Source: Pseudomonas prosekii (lineage in GTDB: Bacteria > Pseudomonadota > Gammaproteobacteria > Pseudomonadales > Pseudomonadaceae). From it: a stretch of 64,000 nt of DNA. A program made the position numbers and the translations under genes. Every line of letters starts with the position of its first letter. The stretch's first letter is position 1. Where the stretch lies: the NCBI RefSeq assembly GCF_900105155.1, contig NZ_LT629762.1, forward strand, positions 5,341,501 to 5,405,500. The letters run 5' to 3'. Below the pieces are notes generated by a model. The model was not told the origin of the DNA. It did no database searches and was given only the letters and a program-made list of their open reading frames with translations. Shown in pieces: positions 34,441 through 44,097 of the stretch.

Positions 34441-34827
34441 TCACGGCAGCGCCGGGCCCTGAGGGGCGAGGCAGGCGAGCAGGCAGGTCGGGTCGAGCAC
34501 TTCGTCGTTGACGTAGATTCCGCGCTGCGCATCGTAGGACCGAATGAACACGCGCACGGTGCTGTCCGCCACGGTCGGCAACCGCGAATCGTAGAACACG
34601 TGGTCGCTGGCGACCGGAATGAAGTCTTGCGGCGCGGTAGAAATATACGCGCGCGGCGGCACGGCGTTCAGGGTAAACGGCGCCGGATTCGCGAACGGCT
34701 GGTCGGCGCCGTAATAGAGTATTTCACTGCTGGACCGCTCTATCGGCGTGAACAAATCGTCGGCGTGCGCAGCGTTGACAGAACTTAGAACAGCGATGAA
34801 CAGCAGCGTTAAATCGGTGTGTTTCAT
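34441..34827 (-). CDS. Small secreted hypothetical protein
   Basis: 128 residues with a clear signal peptide ending NAAHADD. The mature part is Pro-rich with a C-terminal Cys pair (PTCLLACLAP). ATG 34827 is preferred over an upstream start because the signal peptide begins there. Function unknown. Confidence 0.68.
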   Translation of the reverse strand: MKHTDLTLLFIAVLSSVNAAHADDLFTPIERSSSEILYYGADQPFANPAPFTLNAVPPRAYISTAPQDFIPVASDHVFYDSRLPTVADSTVRVFIRSYDAQRGIYVNDEVLDPTCLLACLAPQGPALP

Positions 34828-35003
34828 GACGGCACCTGCGAAATCGGTTTTCCCGCATTTCCCCAAGGTCATTAACTATAGCTGGCGCCACGTGATGCGT
34901 TGCTGATGGCCGATTTACAACCTCCGTACAAACCTGTGCTGTGGCGGTTCAACGGCTGATCTAGACTCTTGCCGGTCAATAAAAAAGAGCTCTGGAGTAC
35001 GCA

Positions 35004-35810
35004 ATGGACATGCCGACAAAACAACAGGCCATCGCCAGCAACCGCGACGCCTGGAATGACTCCGCAAGGCACCACAAAGACAATCCCGACTGGCCGGTTT
35101 TGCTCGACGAGGTCAGTCGCGCGGATTTCAGCTGCATCGACGACACCTTGCGCGCAGTGCTGGATGAGGTGGGCGTCGAGGGCAAGGAGGTGGTGCAACT
35201 GGGTTGCAATAACGGGCGCGAAAGTTTGTCGCTTTACGCGGCTGGCGCGCGGCGGGTGGTGGGGGTCGATCAGTCTGCGGCGTTTTTGCAACAGGCGCGG
35301 GAGCTGGCTGAGCGGTCGCCGCATGACGCCGAGTTTATTGAGGCGGACATTCATCATTTGCCAGCGGCGTTGCACGGAAGGTTTGATCTGGCGCTGATCA
35401 CCATTGGCGTCTTGAACTGGATGCCGGACATTGCCGAGTTTTTCGCTCACGTCGCGCAAATCCTCAAGCCGGGTGGCGCGGTGGTGATCTATGAAACTCA
35501 CCCGTTCCTGGAAATGTTCGATCCAGAAGCCGCCGACCCGCACCGGCTGGCGAGTTCGTACTTTCGCAGCGAGCCGTTTGTACAACATCAGCCAATTGTG
35601 TATGACGGCAAAGTCGAGCAACCCGCAGCGGCGTCGTATTGGTTTGTTCACACATTGAGCGCGATTTTCACCGGTGCCATGGCGGCTGGATTACAGATCA
35701 GCCACTTCAAGGAATACCCGCACTCCAACCGCGAGGCGCTGTACGACCAATATCAACAGCAAACGGCGCAATTGCCGTTGTGTTTTACCTGGGTGGCGGT
35801 GAAGCGTTGA
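35004..35810 (+). CDS. Class I SAM-dependent methyltransferase
   Basis: 268 residues. Motif I VVQLGCNNGRESLSLYAAGARRVVGVDQS (residues about 64-92) binds SAM; post-motifs ALITIGVLNWMPD and ILKPGGAVVIYETHP are typical. Cytoplasmic; substrate unknown. ATG 35004 follows GAGCTCTGGAG. Confidence 0.85.
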   Translation: MDMPTKQQAIASNRDAWNDSARHHKDNPDWPVLLDEVSRADFSCIDDTLRAVLDEVGVEGKEVVQLGCNNGRESLSLYAAGARRVVGVDQSAAFLQQARELAERSPHDAEFIEADIHHLPAALHGRFDLALITIGVLNWMPDIAEFFAHVAQILKPGGAVVIYETHPFLEMFDPEAADPHRLASSYFRSEPFVQHQPIVYDGKVEQPAAASYWFVHTLSAIFTGAMAAGLQISHFKEYPHSNREALYDQYQQQTAQLPLCFTWVAVKR

Positions 35811-35859
35811 GTTTTTTTTGGAGAATGCGTCGCCCGCGTCGCCCGGACAGACGCCTTAC

Positions 35860-35882
35860 CGGGCAAGCCTCGCTCCTGCACG
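35860..35882. repeat. Half REP sequence
   Basis: GGGCAAGCCTCGCTCCTGCA is a single REP arm downstream of the methyltransferase gene. Confidence 0.6.
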
Positions 35883-36005
35883 TGATCAACTCTGCTCAGA
35901 GATTCCCTGACCTCTGCCAATCCCGAACTTGTTATTGGTTTGTGCAACCGTTAAACGCTATCTTCAGCGCCTCGCTTGCACCGTCGTCAGGATTCAGGAG
36001 TTTTC

Positions 36006-37118
36006 ATGCAACGCATCGACCATCCATTGCCTTGGAGCCACCTCGGCACCGAGCGCAGCCTCAGCGTGTTTCGTTACGGCGCCGGTGCGCGCAAGGTTTA
36101 CATCCAGGCCAGCCTGCACGCCGATGAACTGCCGGGGATGCGCACTGCTTGGGAGCTGAAAAAGCGCCTCGCCGAGCTCGAAACCCAAGGCCAATTGCAA
36201 GGCGTGATCGAGTTGGTGCCGGTCGCCAATCCGATTGGCCTCGACCAGCATCTGCAAGGCGCGCACATGGGCCGTTTCGAGCTCGGCAGCGGCAAGAATT
36301 TCAACCGCGCGTTCGTCGAACTGAGCGAGCCGGTCGCCGCGTTGATCGGCGCGCAACTGGGCGATGATGTCGCGGCCAACGTCGCGCTGATCCGCCAGAC
36401 CATGGGCCAGGTGCTCGACGCTCTGCCTGCACCGTCCTCACAACTGCAAGCGATGCACCGCTTGCTGTTGCGTCACGCTTGCGACGCCGACATTACCCTG
36501 GATTTGCATTGCGACTTCGACGCCGCGATTCATATTTACGCACTGCCGCAGCACTGGCCGCAGTGGCAATCGCTGGCCGCGCGTTTGCAAGCGGGCGTCG
36601 CGTTGTTGTGCGAAGACTCTGGCGGCAGCTCGTTCGACGAATCCTGCTCGACGCCGTGGTTGCGTCTGGCGCGAGCCTTCCCGCACGCGGCGATTCCGGC
36701 GGCGAACCTGGCGACCACGCTCGAGCTCGGCAGCATGGGCGACACGCGGGTTGATCAGGCGCAGGCCAATTGCGAAGCGATTCTCGGTTTCCTCGCCGAG
36801 CAGGGTTTTATCAGCGGCGACTGGCCGGCAGCGCCGGGCGAATGCTGCGAAGGCATGCCGTTCGAGGGCACCGAATATTTGTTCGCGCCGCATCACGGCG
36901 TGGTCAGTTTTCTGCGCGAGGCGGGCGAGTGGGTGGAGCAGGACGATGCGCTGTTTGAAGTGGTCGACCCGCTGAACGACCGGGTCAGCACCGTGCGCGC
37001 CGGCACCAGCGGCGTGCTGTTCGCGATTGATCGCGGACGCTACACGCAACCGGGCACGTGGCAGGCGAAAGTCGCCGGGCGTGAAGCGATTCGGGTGGGG
37101 AAATTGATTAACGATTGA
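36006..37118 (+). CDS. AstE/AspA-like zinc deacylase (M14 superfamily)
   Basis: 370 residues. ATG 36006 is fixed by AGGAG 5 bases upstream. HADELPG near residue 38 and DLHCD near 165 supply likely zinc ligands, as in succinylglutamate desuccinylase/aspartoacylase proteins; the C-terminus has a beta barrel-like end (GVVSFLREAGEWVEQDDALFEVVDPL). It probably removes an acyl group from an amino acid or peptide. Arg-catabolic ast genes are not nearby, so the substrate is open. Confidence 0.82.
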   Translation: MQRIDHPLPWSHLGTERSLSVFRYGAGARKVYIQASLHADELPGMRTAWELKKRLAELETQGQLQGVIELVPVANPIGLDQHLQGAHMGRFELGSGKNFNRAFVELSEPVAALIGAQLGDDVAANVALIRQTMGQVLDALPAPSSQLQAMHRLLLRHACDADITLDLHCDFDAAIHIYALPQHWPQWQSLAARLQAGVALLCEDSGGSSFDESCSTPWLRLARAFPHAAIPAANLATTLELGSMGDTRVDQAQANCEAILGFLAEQGFISGDWPAAPGECCEGMPFEGTEYLFAPHHGVVSFLREAGEWVEQDDALFEVVDPLNDRVSTVRAGTSGVLFAIDRGRYTQPGTWQAKVAGREAIRVGKLIND

Positions 37119-37146
37119 TTCACTGGCGGCGTTGCCTGTCAGGGCC

Positions 37147-37217
37147 TCATCGCGAGCAGGCTCACTCCCACAAAGGATCGCGGTCTCTTGCAGGAGCGAG
37201 GCTTGCCCGCGAAAGCG
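37147..37217. repeat. REP pair
   Basis: ATCGCGAGCAGGCTCACTCC and CAGGAGCGAGGCTTGCCCGC lie inverted about 30 bases apart between the deacylase and esterase genes. Confidence 0.8.
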
Positions 37218-37293
37218 TCACCAGCCACAACAAAAATCTTCCGCACAAGTGTTAGGGTGTCCGCCAAATCCTGCGCCCTGTGAAGGAAGATTT

Positions 37294-38016
37294 ATGCTGA
37301 AGTTTCTTGCCCTGTTGATGCTCGTGGCCTGCGCCACGGCCCACGCCGAAGCTCCACTGCAGAACGACTTGCCGCTCAAATACATCGAGCAGGCCAACCC
37401 GGATTCGCACAATCAGCCGCTGGTGATTTTCCTCCACGGCTACGGCAGCAACGAGCAGGACCTGTTCGGCATCAAGGACGAACTGCCTGCGCAATACAAT
37501 TACCTGTCGGTGCAGGCGCCCGTCGCGTTGGGCTCGGAACCGGACAGTTATCAGTGGTTTCGCCAGAAGGGCCAAGGCGCCTACAACGGTGAAACAGATG
37601 ATCTGAAAACCAGCGGCAAGCTGTTGCTGGATTTCATCGCGCAAGCGGCGAAGAAGTATCACACCGACGCCAGCAAGGTGTTTTTGGTCGGTTTCAGTCA
37701 GGGCGCGATCATGTCGTACGAAGTGGGGTTGCGTCATCCCCAAGCGGTCGGCGGGATTGCCGCGCTGAGCGGGCGGATTCTGCCGGTGCTCAAAGCCGAG
37801 CTGAAACCGGATGAAAACCGCCAGAAACTGGCGATCTTCATCGGTCACGGCACCCTCGACCAACGCTTGCCGCTGGTTGATGGCACCGCCGCCAACAGCC
37901 TGCTGCAGCGCCTGTCACTGAAACCGGAGTTTCATACCTACGAAGGTCTGGGCCACAGCATCAGCGCTGGCGAAATTGAGGATTTGAGCGCCTGGTTGCA
38001 GCGCCTCAATCGCTGA
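37294..38016 (+). CDS. Secreted alpha/beta-hydrolase (carboxylesterase/phospholipase family)
   Basis: 240 residues with a signal peptide ending AHAEA. Nucleophile elbow GFSQG (Ser about residue 134), oxyanion region LHGYGSNEQDL, and C-terminal GHSIS with the catalytic His; the Asp is probably in GTLDQRLP. This matches the carboxylesterase 2 family. The signal peptide places it in the periplasm or outside. Confidence 0.87.
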   Translation: MLKFLALLMLVACATAHAEAPLQNDLPLKYIEQANPDSHNQPLVIFLHGYGSNEQDLFGIKDELPAQYNYLSVQAPVALGSEPDSYQWFRQKGQGAYNGETDDLKTSGKLLLDFIAQAAKKYHTDASKVFLVGFSQGAIMSYEVGLRHPQAVGGIAALSGRILPVLKAELKPDENRQKLAIFIGHGTLDQRLPLVDGTAANSLLQRLSLKPEFHTYEGLGHSISAGEIEDLSAWLQRLNR

Positions 38017-38027
38017 GTTGCAGGGCG

Positions 38028-38588
38028 TTATTTGCCGGTGATTTGCTTGACCAGTGTGTCGTGACCGGCTTTGTCGGCCGGGCGCGAGATGATCTGGATG
38101 ACCGCCATTTTGTTGCCGGAAGCCGCCATCAGCGTCGAGTTGAGGGTCTTGCCGCCGCCCTGAGTGGCGGTGCTGTCAACTTGACGCACGCCCAACCCGG
38201 TGCCTTTGAGGGTCAGGCTCTTTTCGCTGAGCTTGTTGAAATCCGGCAGGGCCTTGTGTTCGGCGACATCGAAATCGGCGGCGGTTTCGTCGAGGAATTT
38301 GCCGTCGTTGTCCTTGACGGTAACGCCCGGTGGCAGGCTGTTTTCGGCGGCGATTATCACCGTTTTCGTGGTTTCGTTGACGTACATGGTGCCGGTCGCC
38401 CCGGTCGCGCCCGGCGGCAGCGGGTTGGCGGCGAAGCCTTTAGGCAGGGTGAAGCTGAACTTGCCGGCAAGCATTGAGACTTTGAGCGGCGCGTCGCTGG
38501 CGGCCTTGGCGGCGTAAGCATTCAACGCCCCCAGGCTGGTGACCGCCGTCAGCAACAGGACAACGGCTTTTTTACTGATCAATGACAT
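38028..38588 (-). CDS. Periplasmic hypothetical protein
   Basis: 186 residues, signal peptide ending NAYAA, mature part beta-rich with a Gly/Thr-rich PPGATGATGT loop. Likely a small periplasmic or surface protein of unknown role. It converges on the esterase gene with an 11-base gap. Confidence 0.75.
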   Translation of the reverse strand: MSLISKKAVVLLLTAVTSLGALNAYAAKAASDAPLKVSMLAGKFSFTLPKGFAANPLPPGATGATGTMYVNETTKTVIIAAENSLPPGVTVKDNDGKFLDETAADFDVAEHKALPDFNKLSEKSLTLKGTGLGVRQVDSTATQGGGKTLNSTLMAASGNKMAVIQIISRPADKAGHDTLVKQITGK

Positions 38589-38672
38589 TCGGAACTCTCC
38601 AGGGATGGTCGCGCGGTTGCGCAATCATCCCACGGAATACCGCATCCGCCCAATGACCCGAAAGTTTGAGGT

Positions 38673-39437
38673 TTATTGGGTTGGTGCGGGTTTCGCCAGC
38701 AGGCGCCGGGTGACGCCGAGCATGCCGACCGACACGCCGACGCCGAGCACAAAGCCACTCATGCCAAGGCTGGGCAAGGTCAGCGCTGCCACCAGGCAAA
38801 ACGCCGCGAACGAGTACATGCCGGTGGCCGTCGCGCGCAGCAACGCGGCGGTGAACGCCGGGCCGCGGGTCTGCTGGGAAAACACCGCCATCACGCTGCC
38901 CAACACCGGGAACACCGCGAGCAAGCCGCTCCAGTGTTCGCCGACGGTGCTGGCCAGCAAGGTCACGGCCAACGTCAGCAGAGCGCCGGCGACCATGCGC
39001 AGCAACAGTTTGTCGGACTTGGGTTTGGCCCCCGCAACAATCGGCTGAACCGACGGAAACAGGTAAGGCGCGGCGAGCAGCGCGGTCGCCGCAGCGATGA
39101 CCGAGAACGTCAGCGACGGCGGAATCACCGACAGCAGCACCGCCGTCGCGCTCCACACTAACAGCGAAATCGACAGCGCCCACGGCCAATTGGCCCGTTG
39201 CGCGACTTGGGCGTAGGTCACGCAAAAAGCGATCATCGCGAACATCGCCGACAACGCGGCGGTGGCCGACTGCGCGGCGAATACCTCACCTTGCTCGATC
39301 GCCAGGAAAAACAGAATCGGCCCGACCACCACTGGCAATCCCGACAGCCAACCGGCGACGCTCGGCCCCCAGCGTTTGCCGGCCAGGGAAATCAACAGCA
39401 GAAATCCGGGAATCACCAACAGCTTGAGCATCAGCAC
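38673..39437 (-). CDS. Polytopic inner-membrane protein
   Basis: 254 residues from GTG 39437, which has GGAGG 7 bases upstream; ATG 39431 is the alternative. About eight hydrophobic helices with Gly/Ala-rich packing and few charged loops. No transporter signature is recognised. It is divergent from the chalcone-isomerase-like gene and shares its promoter region, which holds a strong GntR-type palindrome. Confidence 0.7.
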   Translation of the reverse strand: MLMLKLLVIPGFLLLISLAGKRWGPSVAGWLSGLPVVVGPILFFLAIEQGEVFAAQSATAALSAMFAMIAFCVTYAQVAQRANWPWALSISLLVWSATAVLLSVIPPSLTFSVIAAATALLAAPYLFPSVQPIVAGAKPKSDKLLLRMVAGALLTLAVTLLASTVGEHWSGLLAVFPVLGSVMAVFSQQTRGPAFTAALLRATATGMYSFAAFCLVAALTLPSLGMSGFVLGVGVSVGMLGVTRRLLAKPAPTQ

Positions 39438-39508
39438 GCACGCACCTCCGACCTGAGTGAGCGGCCACGTTAGCACCGTGTGCGGCGGATTGCTCTACCG
39501 ATTGCGGT

Positions 39509-39524
39509 GTTTTGTATACAAAAC
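39509..39524. promoter_or_regulatory. Perfect 16-base palindrome, GntR-type operator candidate
   Basis: GTTTTGTATACAAAAC is a perfect palindrome around the TTGTATACAA core that many GntR-family repressors bind. A weaker TTGTACAA follows at 39540-39547. Both lie in the divergent promoter region of the membrane protein and chalcone-isomerase-like genes. No GntR gene is in the window. Confidence 0.6.
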
Positions 39525-39599
39525 TTCGAATGCGCAAAGTTGTACAAATAGTTTATTGGTGTATAACTTTTAACAGGCACCGACGATGACTTGATCACC

Positions 39600-40133
39600 A
39601 TGAACATAACCAAATTGCGTTTGCATCACGGCTTGTTGCTGCTGGCATTGCTTGCCACCCCAGCGCTGGCGAATTGGCAAGCAGGCCTGCCCGGCGCGCA
39701 GATCATCGGCAGCGGCGAGTTTCGGGTATTTGGCTTCGACGTCTACAACGCCCGGCTGTGGAGCACGACGCGGCCGCTGGCAATGGATCAGCCGTTTGCG
39801 CTGGAACTGATTTATCAACGCAAGATTTCCCGCGACGATCTGGTGCAGGCCAGCGTCGATGAGATCAAGCGCTTGTCCGGCAAATCGGTGAGCGACACGC
39901 AATTGGCCGAATGGCAGGCGCAGATGCAACGCTCGTTTGTCGATGTTGCTGCTGGCACGCGCATTACCGGCGTGTATCTGCCGGGGCAGGGCGCGCAGTT
40001 CTTTGTCGGCCAGCAATTGCAGCACGAAGTGCGGGACGTGCAATTCGCCGAGGCGTTTTTTGCGATTTGGCTCGACCCGAGAACCCGTAACCCCGAGTTG
40101 CGCCGGCAGTTGCTGGGCACTAACCCACCGTGA
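39600..40133 (+). CDS. Periplasmic chalcone isomerase-like protein
   Basis: 177 residues with a signal peptide ending ALA-NW. Chalcone-isomerase-like pattern: GSGEFRVFGFDVYNARLW, FALELIYQRKISRD, and PGQGAQFFVG. Bacterial members are periplasmic and lack proven isomerase activity. It is followed 10 bases later by a DUF3833 lipoprotein gene, an arrangement common for this family. Confidence 0.83.
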   Translation: MNITKLRLHHGLLLLALLATPALANWQAGLPGAQIIGSGEFRVFGFDVYNARLWSTTRPLAMDQPFALELIYQRKISRDDLVQASVDEIKRLSGKSVSDTQLAEWQAQMQRSFVDVAAGTRITGVYLPGQGAQFFVGQQLQHEVRDVQFAEAFFAIWLDPRTRNPELRRQLLGTNPP

Positions 40134-40143
40134 GAGCGCCGTG

Positions 40144-40713
40144 ATGCTGAAACATCTGCTTCTGGACAAGATGCTTTTGAAAAAACTGATGCTGGTGCTG
40201 TGCCTGGGCTCGCTTCTGGGCCTGGCCGGCTGCGGTGGCGTCGATGTAAAGCGCTATAGCGGGGAGAATCCGAAACTCGATCTGCCGGGGTTTTTCCTCG
40301 GGCGTGTCGACGGCTGGGGCATGTTTCAGAAACGCTCGGGCGAGGTCGTCAAGCGTTTTCATGTGCTGATCAATAGCCGCATGGACGGTCAGAATCTGAT
40401 CATGCACGAGGACTTCACCTACAGCGACGGCACCAAACAGACCCGCGTCTGGACCCTGCGCCCCGACGGCCCCGGTCGCTGGCGTGGCACGGCGGGCGAT
40501 GTAGTTGGCGAGTCCAGCGGCGAGGTGGCCGGCAATGCGCTGCACTGGCGTTACGTGCTGAGCCTGCCGGTCGATGACAAGGTCTACGACGTGCACCTCG
40601 ATGACTGGATGTATCTGATCGACGAAAACACCTTGGCCAATCGCTCGGCGATGACCAAGTTCGGCTTTGAGGTCGGTCAGGTCACGCTGTTTTTCCGTCG
40701 GCAGGGTACTTGA
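40144..40713 (+). CDS. DUF3833 lipoprotein
   Basis: 189 residues. Lipobox LAGC near residue 30; mature part has the DUF3833 pattern (FFLGRVDGWGMFQKRSGEVVKRF, LRPDGPGRWRG, LDDWMYLIDE). Probably a two-gene operon with the chalcone-isomerase-like gene. GTG 40141 is an alternative start. Function unknown; a lipid or envelope role is inferred from localisation. Confidence 0.83.
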   Translation: MLKHLLLDKMLLKKLMLVLCLGSLLGLAGCGGVDVKRYSGENPKLDLPGFFLGRVDGWGMFQKRSGEVVKRFHVLINSRMDGQNLIMHEDFTYSDGTKQTRVWTLRPDGPGRWRGTAGDVVGESSGEVAGNALHWRYVLSLPVDDKVYDVHLDDWMYLIDENTLANRSAMTKFGFEVGQVTLFFRRQGT

Positions 40714-40744
40714 GCCATTCGCGCGGTCACGGCGCCTGATACCG

Positions 40745-40778
40745 GGGCATTTGCCCCTTGGGCATTTGCCCCTTGGGC
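40745..40778. repeat. 15-base tandem repeat in the mntH leader
   Basis: Two exact copies of GGGCATTTGCCCCTT (40745-40759, 40760-40774) and a partial third. Each contains the palindrome GGGCATTTGCCC. It lies 45-75 bases before the mntH start and could be a regulatory site or a chance expansion. Confidence 0.7.
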
Positions 40779-40820
40779 GCTTGGACTGAAACGTCTAAGC
40801 TGCGCGTTTTGCTTCTGTTG

Positions 40821-42152
40821 ATGGATGATCGCGTGAAATTCAGTTTGCCCAAACTCGCCACCGCGCCGTTTTGCCCGCCGGAAGTCGCCGGCAGTGTCGC
40901 CGTCGATCCGAGCGCCACGTTTTTCAAACGCATGCTGCGCTTCGCCGGCCCGGGGTTGCTGGTGTCGATCGGCTACATGGACCCTGGCAACTGGGCCACT
41001 GCAATCGAAGCCGGGTCGCGGTTTGGCTACAGTTTGTTATTCGTGGTGTTGCTCGCGAGCCTGGCCGGGATGGTGGTGCAGTGCCTGTGCTCGCGGCTGG
41101 GCATCGCCACCGGCCGCGACTTGGCGCAGCTGTCGCGGGAGCGCTACAGCACTCGCACCGCGCGGGTTCAGTGGGTGCTCGCGGAAATCTCGATCATCGC
41201 CACCGACCTCGCCGAAGTGCTCGGCTGCGCGCTGGCGTTCCATTTGCTGCTGGGTTGTTCGCTGACCACCGGCATTGCGCTGACCGCCTTCGACACCTTG
41301 CTGGTGCTGGCCCTGCAAAATCGTGGTTTCCGCCGCCTCGAGGCAATCATGCTGGTGCTGGTCGGCACGATCGGCGCGTGTTTCTTCGTCGAATTGCTGC
41401 TGATCAAACCTTACTGGCCGGACGTCGCCCAAGGTTTCACGCCGTCGCTGGCCGCCATCAGCGATGCCGCGCCGCTGTACATCGCGATCGGCATTCTTGG
41501 CGCCACGGTGATGCCGCACAACCTGTATTTGCACACCTCGATTGTGCAGACACGGATGATCGGCAAGGACTTGGCGAGCAAGCAGGACGCCGTGAAGCTG
41601 GCGCGCATCGACACCATCGGCTCGCTGGCGCTGGCGTTGCTGGTCAACGCGGCGATTCTGATTCTGGCGGCGGCGGCTTTCCACAGCACCGGGCACAGCG
41701 AAGTGGTCGACATTCAGGACGCCTATCACTTGCTCGATCCGTTGGTGGGCGGGGCGCTGGCCAGCGTGTTGTTCGGCGTCGCGCTGCTGGCGTCGGGGCA
41801 GAGCTCGACCTTCACCGGGACCATTGCCGGCCAGGTGATCATGGAGGGGTATCTGAACCTGCGGATTCCTTGTTACCAACGACGCCTGATTACTCGGGGG
41901 CTGGCGCTGATCCCGGCGTTCATCGGCGTATGGCTGATGGGCGATAACGCGATTGGCAAATTGCTGGTGATGAGCCAAGTGGTGCTGAGCCTGCAGTTGC
42001 CGTTTGCGTTGTACCCGCTGATCAGCATGACCAATGACCAGAAGCTGATGGGGCCGTTCGTCAACAAACTGCCGACGCGGCTGCTGGCGTGGGGCTTGTT
42101 TGCCGTGATCAGCGCCGCGAATGCGTGGCTGATCTTGCAACTGGCGGCGTGA
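40821..42152 (+). CDS. mntH: Nramp-family Mn2+/Fe2+ importer MntH
   Basis: 443 residues with about eleven transmembrane helices. Metal-site motifs DPGNW (helix 1) and MPHNLYLHTS (helix 6) are intact. It imports Mn2+ by proton symport across the inner membrane. ATG 40821 gives a normal-length protein; an upstream in-frame start would include the repeat. It lies about 7 kb from the Mn oxidation regulators, so one region holds both Mn uptake and Mn oxidation, though no shared regulatory site is seen. Confidence 0.93.
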   Translation: MDDRVKFSLPKLATAPFCPPEVAGSVAVDPSATFFKRMLRFAGPGLLVSIGYMDPGNWATAIEAGSRFGYSLLFVVLLASLAGMVVQCLCSRLGIATGRDLAQLSRERYSTRTARVQWVLAEISIIATDLAEVLGCALAFHLLLGCSLTTGIALTAFDTLLVLALQNRGFRRLEAIMLVLVGTIGACFFVELLLIKPYWPDVAQGFTPSLAAISDAAPLYIAIGILGATVMPHNLYLHTSIVQTRMIGKDLASKQDAVKLARIDTIGSLALALLVNAAILILAAAAFHSTGHSEVVDIQDAYHLLDPLVGGALASVLFGVALLASGQSSTFTGTIAGQVIMEGYLNLRIPCYQRRLITRGLALIPAFIGVWLMGDNAIGKLLVMSQVVLSLQLPFALYPLISMTNDQKLMGPFVNKLPTRLLAWGLFAVISAANAWLILQLAA

Positions 42153-42156
42153 GCTG

Positions 42157-42191
42157 CTGATCGTTCCCACGCGGAGCGCAGGAACGATCAG
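42157..42191. terminator. Palindromic hairpin between convergent mntH and atoB
   Basis: CTGATCGTTCC (42157-42167) pairs with GGAACGATCAG (42181-42191). This GATCGTTCCCACGC sequence is a common Pseudomonas intergenic repeat. It lacks a U tract but lies where both transcripts end. Confidence 0.55.
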
Positions 42192-42202
42192 AGCAGGGTG
42201 GA

Positions 42203-43384
42203 TCAGGCGCGTTCGATCGCCAGGGCCACGCCTTGCCCACCACCGATGCACAGGGTGGCGAGGCCTTTTTTGGCGTCGCGCTTGATCATTTCGTGCAGCA
42301 ACGTCACTAGCACTCGGCAACCCGAGGCACCGATCGGGTGGCCCAGGGCAATTGCGCCGCCATTGACGTTGACCTTGTCCAGATCCCATTCCAGATCTTT
42401 CGCCACTGCCAGCGATTGCGCGGCGAAGGCTTCGTTGGCTTCGATCAAATCCAGTTGCTCGATCGACCAACCGGCCTTGCTCAGGCAGCGGCGGGTTGCC
42501 GACACCGGGCCGATGCCCATGATCGCCGGGTCCACGCCGGCATTGGCGTAAGCAGCGATTTTCGCCAATACCGGCAGGCCCAGCGACTTGGCTTTGTCGG
42601 CGCTCATCAGGATCACTGCGGCAGCGCCATCGTTCAACGACGAGGCGTTACCGGCCGTGACCGAACCGTCTTTCTTGAACGCCGCTTTCAACTTGCCCAG
42701 CGACTCGGCGGTGGTGCCGGCGCGGGGTTGTTCGTCGGTGGCGAAGGACAGCGGATCGCCCTTGCGCTGGGGGATCAGGATCGGCGTGATCTCATCGACA
42801 AACCGCCCGGCTTCAATGGCTGCCGAGGCTTTCTGCTGCGAGGCGGCGGCGAAAGCGTCTTGCTGTTCGCGAGTCAGGCTGTACTTCTCGGCAAGGTTCT
42901 CGGCGGTAATGCCCATGTGGTAATCGTTGAACGCATCCCACAGACCGTCGCTGATCATCGTGTCGACGATTTGCGCGTGGCCCATGCGCAGACCGGTGCG
43001 CGCGCCGGGCATTACGTAATTGGACAGGCTCATGTTTTCCTGGCCGCCGGCAATGATCACCTCGGCATCGCCGCAGCGAATTGCCTGGGTCGCCAGATGC
43101 AACGCCTTGAGGCCTGAACCGCAGACCTTGTTCAGGGTCATCGCCGGCACAGTAAACGGCAGACCAGCCTTGATCGCCGACTGGCGCGCAGGGTTTTGCC
43201 CGGCACCGGCGGTCAACACCTGGCCCATGATCACTTCATCGACCTGCGCCGGGTCGAGCCCGGTTTGCGCGAGCAACTGGCGGATCACCGCCGCGCCCAG
43301 ATCAACCGCGGATACACCGGCCAACGCGCCCTGGAAACTGCCAATGGCGGTGCGGGTGGCGGCAACAATAACGACGTCTTGCAT
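42203..43384 (-). CDS. atoB: Acetyl-CoA acetyltransferase (thiolase)
   Basis: 393 residues, the usual thiolase length. Active-site motifs are present: N-terminal Cys in [10 protein letters not shown], the GGQENMS segment, HPIGASGC and C-terminal CIGGGQGVA. It splits acetoacetyl-CoA into two acetyl-CoA. It is third in a leftward operon after the CoA-transferase genes, so acetoacetate from the transferase step goes into central metabolism. Confidence 0.92.
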   Translation of the reverse strand: MQDVVIVAATRTAIGSFQGALAGVSAVDLGAAVIRQLLAQTGLDPAQVDEVIMGQVLTAGAGQNPARQSAIKAGLPFTVPAMTLNKVCGSGLKALHLATQAIRCGDAEVIIAGGQENMSLSNYVMPGARTGLRMGHAQIVDTMISDGLWDAFNDYHMGITAENLAEKYSLTREQQDAFAAASQQKASAAIEAGRFVDEITPILIPQRKGDPLSFATDEQPRAGTTAESLGKLKAAFKKDGSVTAGNASSLNDGAAAVILMSADKAKSLGLPVLAKIAAYANAGVDPAIMGIGPVSATRRCLSKAGWSIEQLDLIEANEAFAAQSLAVAKDLEWDLDKVNVNGGAIALGHPIGASGCRVLVTLLHEMIKRDAKKGLATLCIGGGQGVALAIERA

Positions 43385-43395
43385 GGAATGATTCC

Positions 43396-44061
43396 TCACT
43401 GAGCAGCGAATTGCATTTCCGGAACATGCTCCGGCACGATCAGTTTACCGGCGGTCTTGGCGACGATTTCTTCGACGCTGACACCCGGCGCGCGTTCTTT
43501 GAGAATGAACGCGCCGTCCTTGATTTCAAGGTAGGCGAGGTCGGTCAGAACGCGCTTGATGCACCCGGCGCCGGTCAGCGGCAGGCTGCATTGGGCCAAC
43601 AGTTTCGACTCACCGTCCTTCGACGCGTGGGTCATGATGACGATGATGTTGTCGGCGCCAGCGACCAGGTCCATCGCGCCGCCCATGCCCTTGACCATCT
43701 TGCCGGGGATCATCCACGAAGCGATGTTGCCCTGCACATCCACTTCAAAAGCGCCGAGCACGGTCAGGTCAACATGGCCGCCGCGAATCATCGCAAACGA
43801 TTCGGCCGAGGAGAAGATCGACGCGCCGATCCGTGCGGTCACGGTTTGCTTGCCGGCGTTGATCATGTCGGCGTCGATGGTTTCTTCAGTCGGAAACGGG
43901 CCCATGCCGAGCAGGCCGTTTTCCGATTGCAGCATGACTTCCATGCCTTCAGGGATGTAGTTGGCGACCAGGGTCGGAATGCCGATGCCGAGGTTGACGT
44001 AGAAGCCGTCCTGCATTTCGCGGGCGACGCGCTGAGCCATTTGTTCGCGGGAAAGTGCCAT
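43396..44061 (-). CDS. dhcB: 3-oxoacid/dehydrocarnitine CoA-transferase, subunit B
   Basis: 221 residues. Catalytic Glu motif SENGLLG and the N-terminal [13 protein letters not shown] are typical of class I CoA-transferase beta subunits. It works with the alpha subunit encoded just upstream. The order dhcA-dhcB-atoB with a divergent LysR gene is the same as I recall for P. aeruginosa PA1998-PA2001, where the enzyme acts in carnitine breakdown; acetoacetate is the other possible substrate. Confidence 0.88.
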   Translation of the reverse strand: MALSREQMAQRVAREMQDGFYVNLGIGIPTLVANYIPEGMEVMLQSENGLLGMGPFPTEETIDADMINAGKQTVTARIGASIFSSAESFAMIRGGHVDLTVLGAFEVDVQGNIASWMIPGKMVKGMGGAMDLVAGADNIIVIMTHASKDGESKLLAQCSLPLTGAGCIKRVLTDLAYLEIKDGAFILKERAPGVSVEEIVAKTAGKLIVPEHVPEMQFAAQ

Positions 44062-44097
44062 TGTTGTTATTCCTTCATTCGGTCCGGGGGCAGGGGA

